Shown: positions 16,121 through 24,274 of the stretch, piece by piece
Numbering within the stretch: the stretch's first letter is position 1
How the letters are laid out: each line of letters starts with the position of its first letter
Assembly: GCA_015056625.1 (NCBI GenBank)
Contig: SVFY01000008.1
Coordinates: 1 to 64,000, forward strand
From: Butyrivibrio sp.
Lineage (GTDB): Bacteria > Bacillota > Clostridia > Lachnospirales > Lachnospiraceae
Length of the DNA: 64,000 nucleotides
Direction of reading: 5' to 3'
The notes under the pieces: generated by a model
What the model was told of the DNA's origin: nothing
Databases searched by the model: none
Seen by the model: the letters and a program-made list of their open reading frames with translations, nothing else
Position numbers and translations under genes: made by a program

Positions 16121-17524
16121 ATGAAAGGAATGGGAATTCAAAATGTAAATGATAAAAAAGATGCATTAAAAGTAGTATTTGGTAAAGCAATAATTGAGAT
16201 TGATAGCGTAGAAGCCTTGCAGATGAAGGCAATGATTAAAGAGAATTATGTTTTAGAGCACCATGATAAAAAAATATTTTATGACGAAAAAAGGAAGTAC
16301 TATCGTACTTATGTTGGATCGGGTAAAAACAGAGAGTCGATATGCCGTAAAGAAAAGTCAGCACTGATGGAATATCTGTTTGATTATTACTCCAGAAATG
16401 CCCTTGAAGACTCTACCATCGAAGAAGTATTTGAGAGAATGTTAGAGCATAAGCATAAGATGCAGAACAGGGCTCAATGTACGATTGTTAGATATAGACA
16501 ATCCTTTCATCGTTTTTTTCAAGAAGATTTCCGTGGGTTAAAGATTATTGATATTACAGAGGATTTCATATCAGAATACATTAATGTGCGAACTCATGCC
16601 ATACATCCGAAGGATAAAGCATTAGAAGATGCGCTAAGGTTATTGCGTAATACATTCGATTATGCCATGCGTAAGGACAAAATCATTTCTGAAAACCCTG
16701 TGCAACAAGTTGATTTGGACAATTATAATCAGAACTGCGATATCTCTGCTAAATCATCAGATGAAAAAATTTTTACAGATGAAGAAATAGATATGATTAT
16801 AGCAAGGGTCAGAACAGAAATGAAGGATAAAGATTATGATTTCATTGGTTATGCAATTCTCTTTTCTATAGAGACCGGAGTCCGTGTGGGTGAAATTCCT
16901 GTTCTTAAATGGGAAGATATCACAGTTAAGGGTATTCATATTCACAAGCAACAACGAAAAACTAAGGAACCCGGTAAAAAGGCAGTGCTCGAAGAATTAC
17001 CATATACCAAGAATGAACGTAGACATCCCAAAGGGGGTAGATATTTCCCTATTACGGATAAGATAGCTAGTATTCTCAATGAAATCAAATCCAAACAAGA
17101 AGAATATGGTATTAACTCTGAGTATATCTTTGGCCAAGAAGACGGTACATGGTTTGACAAGGATATATACGCCCAACGGCTAAGAAGACTATGCGAGCGA
17201 ATGGGTTACGATATTACCAACAACCATGCTTTCCGAATGAGTCTTAACAGTAATGTATTTATTGACAAATTGAATTTACCAGTTACGAAGAGGGCTGCGT
17301 TATTAGGTCATTCTGTAGCAACTAATGAAAGATACTACTCTCACATGAAGTCACAGAGTACTGAAGATGTTAAAGAACTTCTTAATAACCTTAACAGCAG
17401 AAATATTGAAAGTAACAATACAACTGAGAAGACTCACTCAAACTCACTCAATAATATAGTAGTTTTTCCAAAAAGAAAAAGCTCCGAAATACTTGAAAAA
17501 TCAAGAAATCTCGGAACTTCCTAA
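16121..17524 (+). CDS. int: Tyrosine recombinase (integrase) of the tRNA-Gly island
   Basis: The 467-residue protein has an N-terminal arm-binding region, a core-binding helical domain (about 120-205) and a C-terminal catalytic domain. Catalytic residues seen are Arg255 (ETGVRVGEI), His369 and Arg372 (NNHAFRMS), His397 (LGHSVATNERYYSH) and the likely nucleophile Tyr406. It should join the element to the tRNA-Gly 3' end; the gene stops 3 bp before the attachment repeat. The ATG at 16121 has no clear ribosome site. ATG 16130 directly follows AAAGGA, so the start is uncertain by a few codons. The C-terminal tail overlaps possible arm sites in the DNA. Confidence 0.94.
   Translation: MKGMGIQNVNDKKDALKVVFGKAIIEIDSVEALQMKAMIKENYVLEHHDKKIFYDEKRKYYRTYVGSGKNRESICRKEKSALMEYLFDYYSRNALEDSTIEEVFERMLEHKHKMQNRAQCTIVRYRQSFHRFFQEDFRGLKIIDITEDFISEYINVRTHAIHPKDKALEDALRLLRNTFDYAMRKDKIISENPVQQVDLDNYNQNCDISAKSSDEKIFTDEEIDMIIARVRTEMKDKDYDFIGYAILFSIETGVRVGEIPVLKWEDITVKGIHIHKQQRKTKEPGKKAVLEELPYTKNERRHPKGGRYFPITDKIASILNEIKSKQEEYGINSEYIFGQEDGTWFDKDIYAQRLRRLCERMGYDITNNHAFRMSLNSNVFIDKLNLPVTKRAALLGHSVATNERYYSHMKSQSTEDVKELLNNLNSRNIESNNTTEKTHSNSLNNIVVFPKRKSSEILEKSRNLGTS
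17434..17452 (+). repeat. Paired TCACTCAA boxes, right end
   Basis: TCACTCAA occurs at 17434-17441 and 17444-17451 (10 bp apart) within the last codons of the integrase gene. The orientation is the same as the pair at the left end. Confidence 0.5.
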
Positions 17525-17526
17525 GC

Positions 17527-17548
17527 GAGCGATAGACGGGGCTCGAAC
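17527..17548. repeat. Right attachment-site repeat inside tRNA-Gly
   Basis: This is the second copy of the 22-bp repeat found at 11090-11111. It covers the 3' acceptor strand and part of the T arm of the tRNA gene, so integration here rebuilds an intact tRNA. Confidence 0.92.
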
Positions 17549-17600
17549 CCGCGGTCTCCACCTTGGCAAGGTGGCGCTTTACCAACTAAGCTACTATCGC
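17528..17600 (-). tRNA. tRNA-Gly (GCC anticodon), copy 2; island insertion site
   Basis: Same 73-base cloverleaf as 1415-1487: acceptor stem GCGATAG/CTATCGC, anticodon GCC in loop TTGCCAA. Its 3' end abuts the integrase gene, so any transcript past the tRNA would run antisense to int. Confidence 0.95.
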
Positions 17601-17727
17601 ATTTATATATTAAGCTGCTGTCGCAGCGCAATGTTTATATTACATGATAGAAGATCAGATTGTCAACAGTAATTTTAAAAATTTACGTTATAATAGAATA
17701 TAATGGAAAATGTAAGGGGTAAATATC

Positions 17728-18855
17728 ATGAAAAAGAGGATATTAGCCATTTGCATATTGATGTCGCTGTCTTTTTCCATTTGCGTGCAGGCCAAGGCAC
17801 CAGAGAAAGATACAGAAATCACCATAGTAATGGTTGGAGATATACTCCTTCATGCGCCTGTTGAAGAAGCAGCCAAAAGAGATGATGGATCATATAATTT
17901 TGACTTCATTTTTAAGAATCTGAAAAAAGATATAAGTAGCGCTGACATTGCCATCGTCAATCAGGAAGTCATTATTGGAGGAGAGGAGCTCGGTGTTTCA
18001 GGATACCCGTCGTTTAATGCTCCGTATCAGATTGGAGATGCGTTGGTATATGCAGGGTTTGATGTGGTATGTCACGGAACCAATCATGCGCTGGATAAGG
18101 GGAAAAGCGGGCTTCTTAATTGCTGTAAATACTGGAGGGAGCAGCATCCGGAGATAACAGTTGTTGGAATAAATGAAACAGAAGATGCCTACAACAATAT
18201 CGACATTGTAGAAGAGAAAGGTATCAAGATAGCAATCCTTAATTACACCTATGGAACTAATGGGATCCCACAGCCAAAGGGAATGCCCCACGCAGTGGAT
18301 ATGCTGGATAAGGACAAGGTTGAGAAGGACCTTAAGTTTGCAGAGGAAAATGCGGACTTTACAATCGTATGCCCACACTGGGGGACGGAGTACAATTTGG
18401 GTGTGGATAAGAGCCAGAAGTACTGGACAGAGATCTTTAGAAAGAACGGCGCGGATCTGGTTTTGGGAACCCACTCCCACGTGATAGAACCCATAGAGAT
18501 GCTGGAAGATGTAGGTATTGGCATAACAAATAACCATGGAGATGGGGACATGCTTGTATATTATTCCCTTGGTAATTTCGTAAACTGGACCTCTGGCAAA
18601 GGAAAGGGAGTTGCAAACCGCATGGTGGGTGGAATGGCTGATGTCACAATAGGAAGGAACGCCAAGGGCGAAGTTGTGATCAAATCCTATGGTGTAACCC
18701 CTGTTGTAACCCATTTACAGAAAGGACATGAAGGGGTTATAGTATATCCGCTAACGGAATATACTGATGAACTAGGGAAAAACAATGAAATTGTGAAGCA
18801 GGATCCTGGTTTTTCTGCGCAGTACTGCAGAGAGCTGGCAAACAAAGTTTGGTGA
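17728..18855 (+). CDS. CapA-family (poly-gamma-glutamate synthesis type) metallophosphatase-like exported protein
   Basis: The 375-residue protein has a cleavable signal peptide (about 1-22, ending VQAKA). The rest is the PGA_cap fold with metal-ligand motifs VGDILLH, IVNQEV, CHGTNHALDKG, CPHWGTEY, GTHSHVIEP and YSLGNFV. CapA of Bacillus belongs to capsule synthesis, but many Clostridia have stand-alone homologues of unclear role outside the cell. No capsule genes (capB, capC) are nearby, so a cell-surface hydrolase or phosphatase role is equally likely. GTAAGGGG precedes the ATG. Confidence 0.88.
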   Translation: MKKRILAICILMSLSFSICVQAKAPEKDTEITIVMVGDILLHAPVEEAAKRDDGSYNFDFIFKNLKKDISSADIAIVNQEVIIGGEELGVSGYPSFNAPYQIGDALVYAGFDVVCHGTNHALDKGKSGLLNCCKYWREQHPEITVVGINETEDAYNNIDIVEEKGIKIAILNYTYGTNGIPQPKGMPHAVDMLDKDKVEKDLKFAEENADFTIVCPHWGTEYNLGVDKSQKYWTEIFRKNGADLVLGTHSHVIEPIEMLEDVGIGITNNHGDGDMLVYYSLGNFVNWTSGKGKGVANRMVGGMADVTIGRNAKGEVVIKSYGVTPVVTHLQKGHEGVIVYPLTEYTDELGKNNEIVKQDPGFSAQYCRELANKVW

Positions 18856-18894
18856 TCCAAAACCAGTAATATAGAGACAGTGAGGATAATGTAT

Positions 18895-20169
18895 ATGGCA
18901 AACGTGATCTTGAAAAAAGGACAGGGCAGAGAGTTTAAGGCGGGAGGCCTTTGGATATACGACAATGAAATTGACCGCGTGGAAGGCTCTTTTGAAAATG
19001 GCGACATTATTGAGCTTCACGATTTCGACGGATATTTTCTTGGGTACGGCTTTATCAACGAAAAATCCAAGATAAGAGTCCGCATCATGTCCAGGAAAAA
19101 GGATAATCCAGTGGATCTGATGCTCCTTGAAAAGAGAGTAAGGGATGCCTGGAACCACAGAAAGAATATCATGCGCAGCTACATCAAGGATTATCTCCTT
19201 GGAGGAAAAGAGCTGTCGACAATTACTGATGAAGAGAGAGCTGGCGCCCTTACACGGCTGTCCACAAGGCTTATCTTTGGAGAGGCAGATTTTCTCCCAG
19301 GAATTACCATAGATAAGTTTTCAGATGTTCTTGTTATTGAGTCTCTGGCACTTGGTACAGACAGGATGAAGAACAAGATCCTTGACCTTTGCAAAAAAGT
19401 CCTGGCGGAAGATGGAGTTGTGATCCGGGGGATTTACGAAAGAAGCGATGCCAAAGTAAGAGAGCTTGAGGGCCTTGAGAGGACCAAGGGCTTTATTGGG
19501 GATTCTTTTGACACCAAGGTTCTTATAGAGGAGAACGGTGTAAAGTACTACGTGGATGTGGAGAATGGCCAGAAGACTGGCTTTTTCCTGGACCAGAAGT
19601 TCAACAGGCAGGCTATAAGAGGGCTTTGCAAGGGTAAAAAAGTTTTAGACTGCTTTACACATACTGGCTCTTTTGCTCTTAACGCAGCGGCAGCAGGCGC
19701 TACATCGGTTCTTGGAGTTGATGCTTCAGACCTTGGCTGCGATCAGGCAAGGGAAAATGCGGCACTTAACGGCCTTGAAGGTGTTGCCACATTCCAGTGT
19801 GCGGATGTATTTGAGCTTCTTCCTGAGCTTGAGAAAAAGGGAGAGAAGTTTGACGTGGTGATCCTTGATCCTCCTGCATTTACCAAGTCAAGGGCCTCAA
19901 TCAAGAAGGCTGTTACTGGATATAAAGAGATCAATCTTCGAGGAATGCGTCTAGTAAAGGATGGAGGATACCTTGCAACATGCTCCTGCTCTCACTTTAT
20001 GGATGAGGAGCTGTTCCTTAAAACTATTAGCGAAGCAGCCCGTGATGCCCACAAGCGTCTCCGTCAGGTGGAGTTCAGGCAGCAGGCCATGGACCATCCA
20101 ATACTCTGGGGCGGATCGGCTTCATATTACCTTAAGTTCGTGATCTTCCAGGTTGTGGATGAAATGTAA
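18895..20169 (+). CDS. rlmI: 23S rRNA (cytosine-C5) methyltransferase, RlmI family
   Basis: The protein has about 424 residues. An N-terminal PUA-like RNA-binding domain (GREFKAGGLWIYDNEIDRVEG) is followed by a SAM-dependent methyltransferase: motif I VLDCFTHTGSFALNAAAAGA, then VDASDLGCDQARENAALNGL, motif IV LDPPAFTKS, and the catalytic region CSCSHFM. RlmI modifies C1962 of 23S rRNA in E. coli. Of the in-frame starts (GTG 18880, ATG 18889, ATG 18895) the last is best spaced after GTGAGG and begins MANVILKKGQG as in relatives. It follows capA by 39 bp. Confidence 0.92.
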   Translation: MANVILKKGQGREFKAGGLWIYDNEIDRVEGSFENGDIIELHDFDGYFLGYGFINEKSKIRVRIMSRKKDNPVDLMLLEKRVRDAWNHRKNIMRSYIKDYLLGGKELSTITDEERAGALTRLSTRLIFGEADFLPGITIDKFSDVLVIESLALGTDRMKNKILDLCKKVLAEDGVVIRGIYERSDAKVRELEGLERTKGFIGDSFDTKVLIEENGVKYYVDVENGQKTGFFLDQKFNRQAIRGLCKGKKVLDCFTHTGSFALNAAAAGATSVLGVDASDLGCDQARENAALNGLEGVATFQCADVFELLPELEKKGEKFDVVILDPPAFTKSRASIKKAVTGYKEINLRGMRLVKDGGYLATCSCSHFMDEELFLKTISEAARDAHKRLRQVEFRQQAMDHPILWGGSASYYLKFVIFQVVDEM

Positions 20170-20256
20170 GAATTGACACATTTTTTCATTGACAAAACAT
20201 AGTGCTCTGCAAAATAATAAGAATAACTTTAACACTTTAACGCAAAGGAGAATACT

Positions 20257-21783
20257 ATGTTTGTCGACACCTTCTGGTCCTTACTTCCTGCGATCATAGC
20301 GATTGCACTGGCGCTTATCACCAAAGAGGTTTATTCTTCACTCTTTGTTGGTGTAGTTGTTGGAGCAGTGCTCTATTCTGGATTTAGTTTTACCGGAACA
20401 ATTGAGCATGTTTTTGTAGATGGTATGATCGCACAGCTTTCAGATTCCTGGAATGTTGGTATACTGATCTTCCTGGTGGTTCTGGGAACCATGGTCATGC
20501 TCATGAACAGAGCAGGAGGCTCTGCAGCCTTTGGAAAATGGGCAGTAAATCATGTTAAGACCAAGGCAGGAGCCCAGGTTGCTACCATTGTCCTTGGAAT
20601 GCTGATCTTTATCGATGACTATTTTAACTGCCTCACAGTAGGTTCAGTTATGAGACCAGTTACTGACAAGCAAAAAATATCAAGGGAGAAGCTGGCGTAC
20701 CTTATTGATGCCACAGCAGCTCCTATCTGTATCATCGCGCCAATTTCCTCATGGGCAGCAGCCGTAACAGGATTTGTAGATGGCGTGAATGGTCTTTCAC
20801 TTTTTGTTCGTGCTATTCCCTATAACTTCTACGCTCTTCTTACAATTGCCATGATGTTTGGACTGACATTCATGAAATTTGATTATGGCCCAATGAAGCA
20901 GGCTGAGGAGCACATTAAAGTAAAAGATTACCTTCCTTCATTTGGAGATGGCGAAGGCCTTCTTGGTGCCAGCGACCAGCCAGCTCCTCCTGTATCTGTA
21001 AAAGGTAAGGTTATCCACCTGATATTCCCTATCGCTTCTCTAATAATCTGCTGCGTTATCGGAATGATCTACACTGGCGGATTCTTTGATGGTGCAAGCT
21101 TTATAGATGCTTTTTCAGGATCTGATGCTTCTGTTGGCCTTGTTTATGGCTCAGTTGCAGCACTTATTCTTACAGTTATCTTCTTTATTGCAACAAGAGT
21201 ACTTAGCTTCAAGGACTGCATGAACTCAATACCTGAAGGATTTAAGAGCATGGTTCCAGCTATCCTTGTTCTTACACTTGCCTGGACACTTAAGTCCATG
21301 ACAGATTCTCTGGGCGCAGCAAATTATGTTGCAGGAATTTTCGAGAACTTTGCCGACAACAGCGCAGTTATGAGCTTTATCCCTGCAGTAGTATTCCTTA
21401 TTGGAACCTTCCTTGCATTTGCCACAGGAACATCCTGGGGAACCTTCGGAATCCTGATACCTATCATAGTAAACGTATTTGGTTCAAACATGGGCAACGA
21501 GCTTATGATCATCTCCATTTCAGCCTGCATGGCAGGTGCTGTTTGCGGAGATCACTGCTCACCGATTTCCGATACAACCATCATGGCCAGCGCCGGAGCA
21601 CAGTGCGACCATATCAAGCATGTTTCAACCCAGCTGCCTTACGCCATGACTGCAGCAGCTGTATCCTTTGTGGCTTACATCATCACCGGTTTTGTAAGGA
21701 ACTGGTTTGTATGCCTTCCGATTGGAATCATTCTGATGCTTGGTACACTTTTGGTACTTAAAAAGACAGTCGCTAAAGAATAA
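20257..21783 (+). CDS. Na+/H+ antiporter, NhaC family
   Basis: The 508-residue integral membrane protein has about 11-12 hydrophobic segments. Family signatures include MLIFIDDYFNCLTVGSVMRP, IAPISSWAAAVTGF, FATGTSWGTFGILIPI and CGDHCSPISDTTIMASAGA. It would exchange sodium (or organic anions in some relatives) for protons at the cytoplasmic membrane. GCAAAGGAG precedes the ATG. TTGACA followed by an AT-rich -10-like AATAAT lies in the 87-bp gap upstream. It is probably a single-gene unit ending at the REP-like hairpin. Confidence 0.9.
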   Translation: MFVDTFWSLLPAIIAIALALITKEVYSSLFVGVVVGAVLYSGFSFTGTIEHVFVDGMIAQLSDSWNVGILIFLVVLGTMVMLMNRAGGSAAFGKWAVNHVKTKAGAQVATIVLGMLIFIDDYFNCLTVGSVMRPVTDKQKISREKLAYLIDATAAPICIIAPISSWAAAVTGFVDGVNGLSLFVRAIPYNFYALLTIAMMFGLTFMKFDYGPMKQAEEHIKVKDYLPSFGDGEGLLGASDQPAPPVSVKGKVIHLIFPIASLIICCVIGMIYTGGFFDGASFIDAFSGSDASVGLVYGSVAALILTVIFFIATRVLSFKDCMNSIPEGFKSMVPAILVLTLAWTLKSMTDSLGAANYVAGIFENFADNSAVMSFIPAVVFLIGTFLAFATGTSWGTFGILIPIIVNVFGSNMGNELMIISISACMAGAVCGDHCSPISDTTIMASAGAQCDHIKHVSTQLPYAMTAAAVSFVAYIITGFVRNWFVCLPIGIILMLGTLLVLKKTVAKE

Positions 21784-21791
21784 TAATATAA

Positions 21792-21850
21792 GACACGGGG
21801 ACGGTTCTTTTGGCTGGTTTTGACCAGTCAGGAGCCGTCCCCGTTTTTTG
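21792..21850 (+). repeat. REP-like palindrome acting as terminator after the antiporter gene
   Basis: ACGGGGACGG and CCGTCCCCGT form a perfect outer stem, CTGGT/ACCAG an inner stem, and TTTTTT follows. The ACGGGGACGGTTCTTTT arm recurs at about 22761 and 24161-24273. Confidence 0.85.
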
Positions 21851-21861
21851 TTTATCTTATA

Positions 21862-22620
21862 TTATTCACAGATTTTATGAATTCTTCCCCTAAAAATGTG
21901 AAGAATCAGTGCGATGAGTACCCCGTAAAAAATCGTAAGGATCGCCACTGCCAGATTTGGCCCGATAGTTTCAGGGCTGTCCAGGCGGCCAAGCATCACT
22001 ACAAGACCGATGATAGCTGATAAGATTCCTGAAAGGATTGTTACCTTGATGGCCAGATCCATGGCGTATTCTGTCTTTTCAGCGTGAAGTGCAAGTTCTT
22101 CCTGGGTGTATTTCTTATGAGAAAAGACAAGTCCAAATCCCCTGAAAAAATCTGCCATATGTCCTGATGCGCCCATAACAATTAGCTGCATTCCAAGAAC
22201 AGCAAGAATTGATGGTGCGTCCAAAAACCACAATATCTGAGCCGTTCCACCTGATATCAATGTGATAAGGTACAAAAATGCCCCAAGCAGTACGATCCCA
22301 ACGATAGTCCCGATAAGGGTCCTTCTTGCATCTCTCTTTGTTTCCTCTTTGTCTTTAATAAGTTCTACCATATTTTTTTCCGCCTTTCTGCTGTAAGCTT
22401 CTTCAGACAGGCGTTCGCCGGATAGCAGCTCATTTATATTAATGCCAAGGACTCTGCAGAGGTCAGGAATAAGTGATGTATCAGGCATTCCCCTACCGTT
22501 TTCCCATTTCGAAACAGCCTTGTCACTGACTCCAATCTCATCAGCAAGTTGCTTCTGGGTAACCCCCTTTTCCTTTCGCATTTCACATATGAACGATCCA
22601 GTTTTCTTTTGATCTAGCAT
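21862..22620 (-). CDS. XRE-type helix-turn-helix protein fused to a MotA-like four-helix membrane domain
   Basis: The protein has 252 residues. Residues about 8-62 are an HTH_3 domain (TQKQLADEIGVSDKAVSKWE; LCRVLGININELLSG). After a charged linker come four membrane segments (about 103-124, 132-152, 190-212, 220-243). The membrane part resembles MotA/ExbB proton-channel proteins: FLDAPSILAVLGMQLIV matches the MotA second-helix region, and IIGLVVMLGRLDSPETIGPN then LAVAILTIFYGVLIA matches the third and fourth helices. The TM3 proline of MotA is not seen (the segment reads MDLAIKVTILSGIL). No MotB is nearby. A membrane-bound regulator is the likeliest role. Confidence 0.85.
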   Translation of the reverse strand: MLDQKKTGSFICEMRKEKGVTQKQLADEIGVSDKAVSKWENGRGMPDTSLIPDLCRVLGININELLSGERLSEEAYSRKAEKNMVELIKDKEETKRDARRTLIGTIVGIVLLGAFLYLITLISGGTAQILWFLDAPSILAVLGMQLIVMGASGHMADFFRGFGLVFSHKKYTQEELALHAEKTEYAMDLAIKVTILSGILSAIIGLVVMLGRLDSPETIGPNLAVAILTIFYGVLIALILHIFRGRIHKICE

Positions 22621-22760
22621 ATCTGTCTCCTATCTGAGTTTATTGGTTACACTTAAAGCGTATTGCGTTCATAAGTATATTGTAACCTACGAAAGGGAGA
22701 TGCGGGTATACTTTACCTCTACGCTGCACTCTACGATGCGTAGAATTCTTTGTCGGATGA

Positions 22761-22783
22761 GACAAAAGAACCGTCCCCGTGAC
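22761..22783. repeat. REP-like single arm
   Basis: GACAAAAGAACCGTCCCCGT is the inverted form of the arm at 21792. Here it is a lone half-site between the HTH-MotA gene and the GNAT-methyltransferase gene. Confidence 0.8.
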
Positions 22784-22859
22784 TCTTGACAAAAAATAGT
22801 CTGTCAATTATCCTCTTCTTTATATATTTTCAGAAAAAGAGTGTCAGGAGGAGATCAGT

Positions 22860-24149
22860 ATGGAATTAATACGAGTACAGGATTCAGACTACAAAAAAAC
22901 TTACGAGCTCTATATGTCTTTTCCCGAAAATGAAAATGGCTATATGAACAATGTCTATGGCTATAATTATGAGCAGTTTCTTGAATGGATCGAGAAGAAG
23001 CGCAACTGGTCTATGGGAAAAGAGCTTCCGGAAGGGTTTGTAGCGGATACAACATATGTCCTTAATGATGAGGGTAATTACGTAGGCGTTTTCAATCTCC
23101 GACACTATTTAAATGACTTCCTAAGGGAAGGGCCAGGTCATATTGGCTACTGCATTTCAAAGAAGTATCGCGGCAGAGGCTATGCTACAAAAGGCCTAGA
23201 GCTGACCCTTAAAAAGGCGAGGGAGATAAATATCCACGAAGTCTATATGTCAGTGAACAAGGATAATCCTGCAAGCCTTAAGGTACAGCAAAAGAACGGC
23301 GCTTATATTCATCACGAGAATGAAACTGAGTATTTTACCAGGATCAATCAGATACCGGAGGGCGCTTCAAGGCAGGATATTGTCACTAACTTCTACAGCC
23401 AGTATGAAGAAGACGTAAGGCTGGAGCGAAGCGTACATGGAAGGCTTGAGTTTGCTACCACCATGAACTATATCCACAGGTTTGCCCATGAGGGGGCAAG
23501 AGTCCTGGAGGTAGGTGCAGGTACAGGACGCTATTCCATAGCTCTTGCAAAAGAGGGAATGGACGTCACTGCAGTTGAGCTGGTAGATAAAAACCTTGAA
23601 GTACTAAAGGAGCATGGCAAGGGAATTTCTAATTTGACGGCTTTGCAGGGGGATGCCACGGACCTAAGTACTTTTGCAGACAGCTCTTTTGATGTGACCC
23701 TTGTATTTGGCCCTTTATACCACCTGTATGATACGGAAGAGGTAAGCAGGGCAATCGATGAGGCCATCAGAGTTACAAAAAAGGATGGAGTTATACTGTT
23801 TGCGTTTATCTCAGTTTATGCGATCATGTATTCCAACTATTTTTATGGAAACTGGGGATTTGGACAGGAAGAGAACTTTACTGAAGATAGTAAGGTAAGG
23901 CATTTTAAAGAGCAGCTCTTTACCGGATATGACATTGCTGAGTTTGAGGATCTGTTTAATGATAAGCCTGTAGAATATATTACAACCACTGGCGTTGATG
24001 GACTTTTAGAGCCAATAGAACATCGCGGCGATTTTAGCGTTTCTGACGAAGACTTTAAGAAACTTTCTGCATGGTATCTGACAGTATCTGAGAAAAGAGA
24101 ACTTTTAGGACTTACAAATCATCTATTGTATATTTGTAAAAAGAAATGA
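22860..24149 (+). CDS. Fusion of GNAT acetyltransferase and class I SAM-dependent methyltransferase
   Basis: The protein has 429 residues. Residues 1 to about 165 form a GNAT domain with the acetyl-CoA loop KKYRGRGYATKGLEL and the downstream NPASLKVQQKNGA typical of RimJ/RimL-like proteins. Residues about 175-429 form a methyltransferase with motif I VLEVGAGTGRYSIAL, motif II acidic VELVDKN, then GDATDLS and the post-motif FGPLYHLYD. GGAGGAG precedes the ATG. Both active-site loops look intact, so two activities on one substrate are possible. Substrate unknown. It is flanked on both sides by REP-like repeats. Confidence 0.87.
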   Translation: MELIRVQDSDYKKTYELYMSFPENENGYMNNVYGYNYEQFLEWIEKKRNWSMGKELPEGFVADTTYVLNDEGNYVGVFNLRHYLNDFLREGPGHIGYCISKKYRGRGYATKGLELTLKKAREINIHEVYMSVNKDNPASLKVQQKNGAYIHHENETEYFTRINQIPEGASRQDIVTNFYSQYEEDVRLERSVHGRLEFATTMNYIHRFAHEGARVLEVGAGTGRYSIALAKEGMDVTAVELVDKNLEVLKEHGKGISNLTALQGDATDLSTFADSSFDVTLVFGPLYHLYDTEEVSRAIDEAIRVTKKDGVILFAFISVYAIMYSNYFYGNWGFGQEENFTEDSKVRHFKEQLFTGYDIAEFEDLFNDKPVEYITTTGVDGLLEPIEHRGDFSVSDEDFKKLSAWYLTVSEKRELLGLTNHLLYICKKK

Positions 24150-24160
24150 TAAATGAGTTA

Positions 24161-24273
24161 GCGGGTGTGGTTCTTTTGTGACAGCGGGGACGGTTCTTTT
24201 GTCATGTTTTATCATGATAAAACATGACAAAAGAACCGTCCCCCTGTCACGAAAGAACCGTCCCCGTGTCTTG
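24161..24273. repeat. Compound REP-like palindrome between convergent genes
   Basis: The core at 24186-24243 is a perfect palindrome with two 29-bp arms and no loop. It is extended by GTGACAG/CTGTCAC with one bulged base and flanked by a further GAAAGAACCGTCCCCGTGTC arm. It fills the whole space between two convergent stop codons, so it may act as a two-way terminator. Confidence 0.88.
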
Positions 24274-24274
24274 T

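Larger units (their letters stand above)
11090..17548. mobile_element. Integrated genomic island in tRNA-Gly carrying a type II restriction-modification system
   Basis: The element is bounded by a 22-bp direct repeat (11090-11111 and 17527-17548) that equals the 3' end of tRNA-Gly. The right copy lies inside an intact tRNA-Gly, and the left copy is only the remnant. Cargo: an unknown 207-residue protein gene, a C5 DNA methyltransferase, a probable restriction endonuclease, a serine recombinase and, next to the tRNA, a tyrosine integrase. The interior is visibly more AT-rich than the flanks, with long AT-rich gaps between genes. No conjugation or phage structural gene is present, so movement would need help from elsewhere. 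Confidence 0.88.

Noticed and set aside
17998-18714. Long minus-strand frame opposite capA (238 residues)
   Set aside because: Shadow of a gene with all CapA motifs in the plus frame; no ribosome site.
17728-18855. CapA as evidence of a capsule locus
   Set aside because: No capB, capC or capD-like genes are adjacent; stand-alone CapA-family proteins are widespread.
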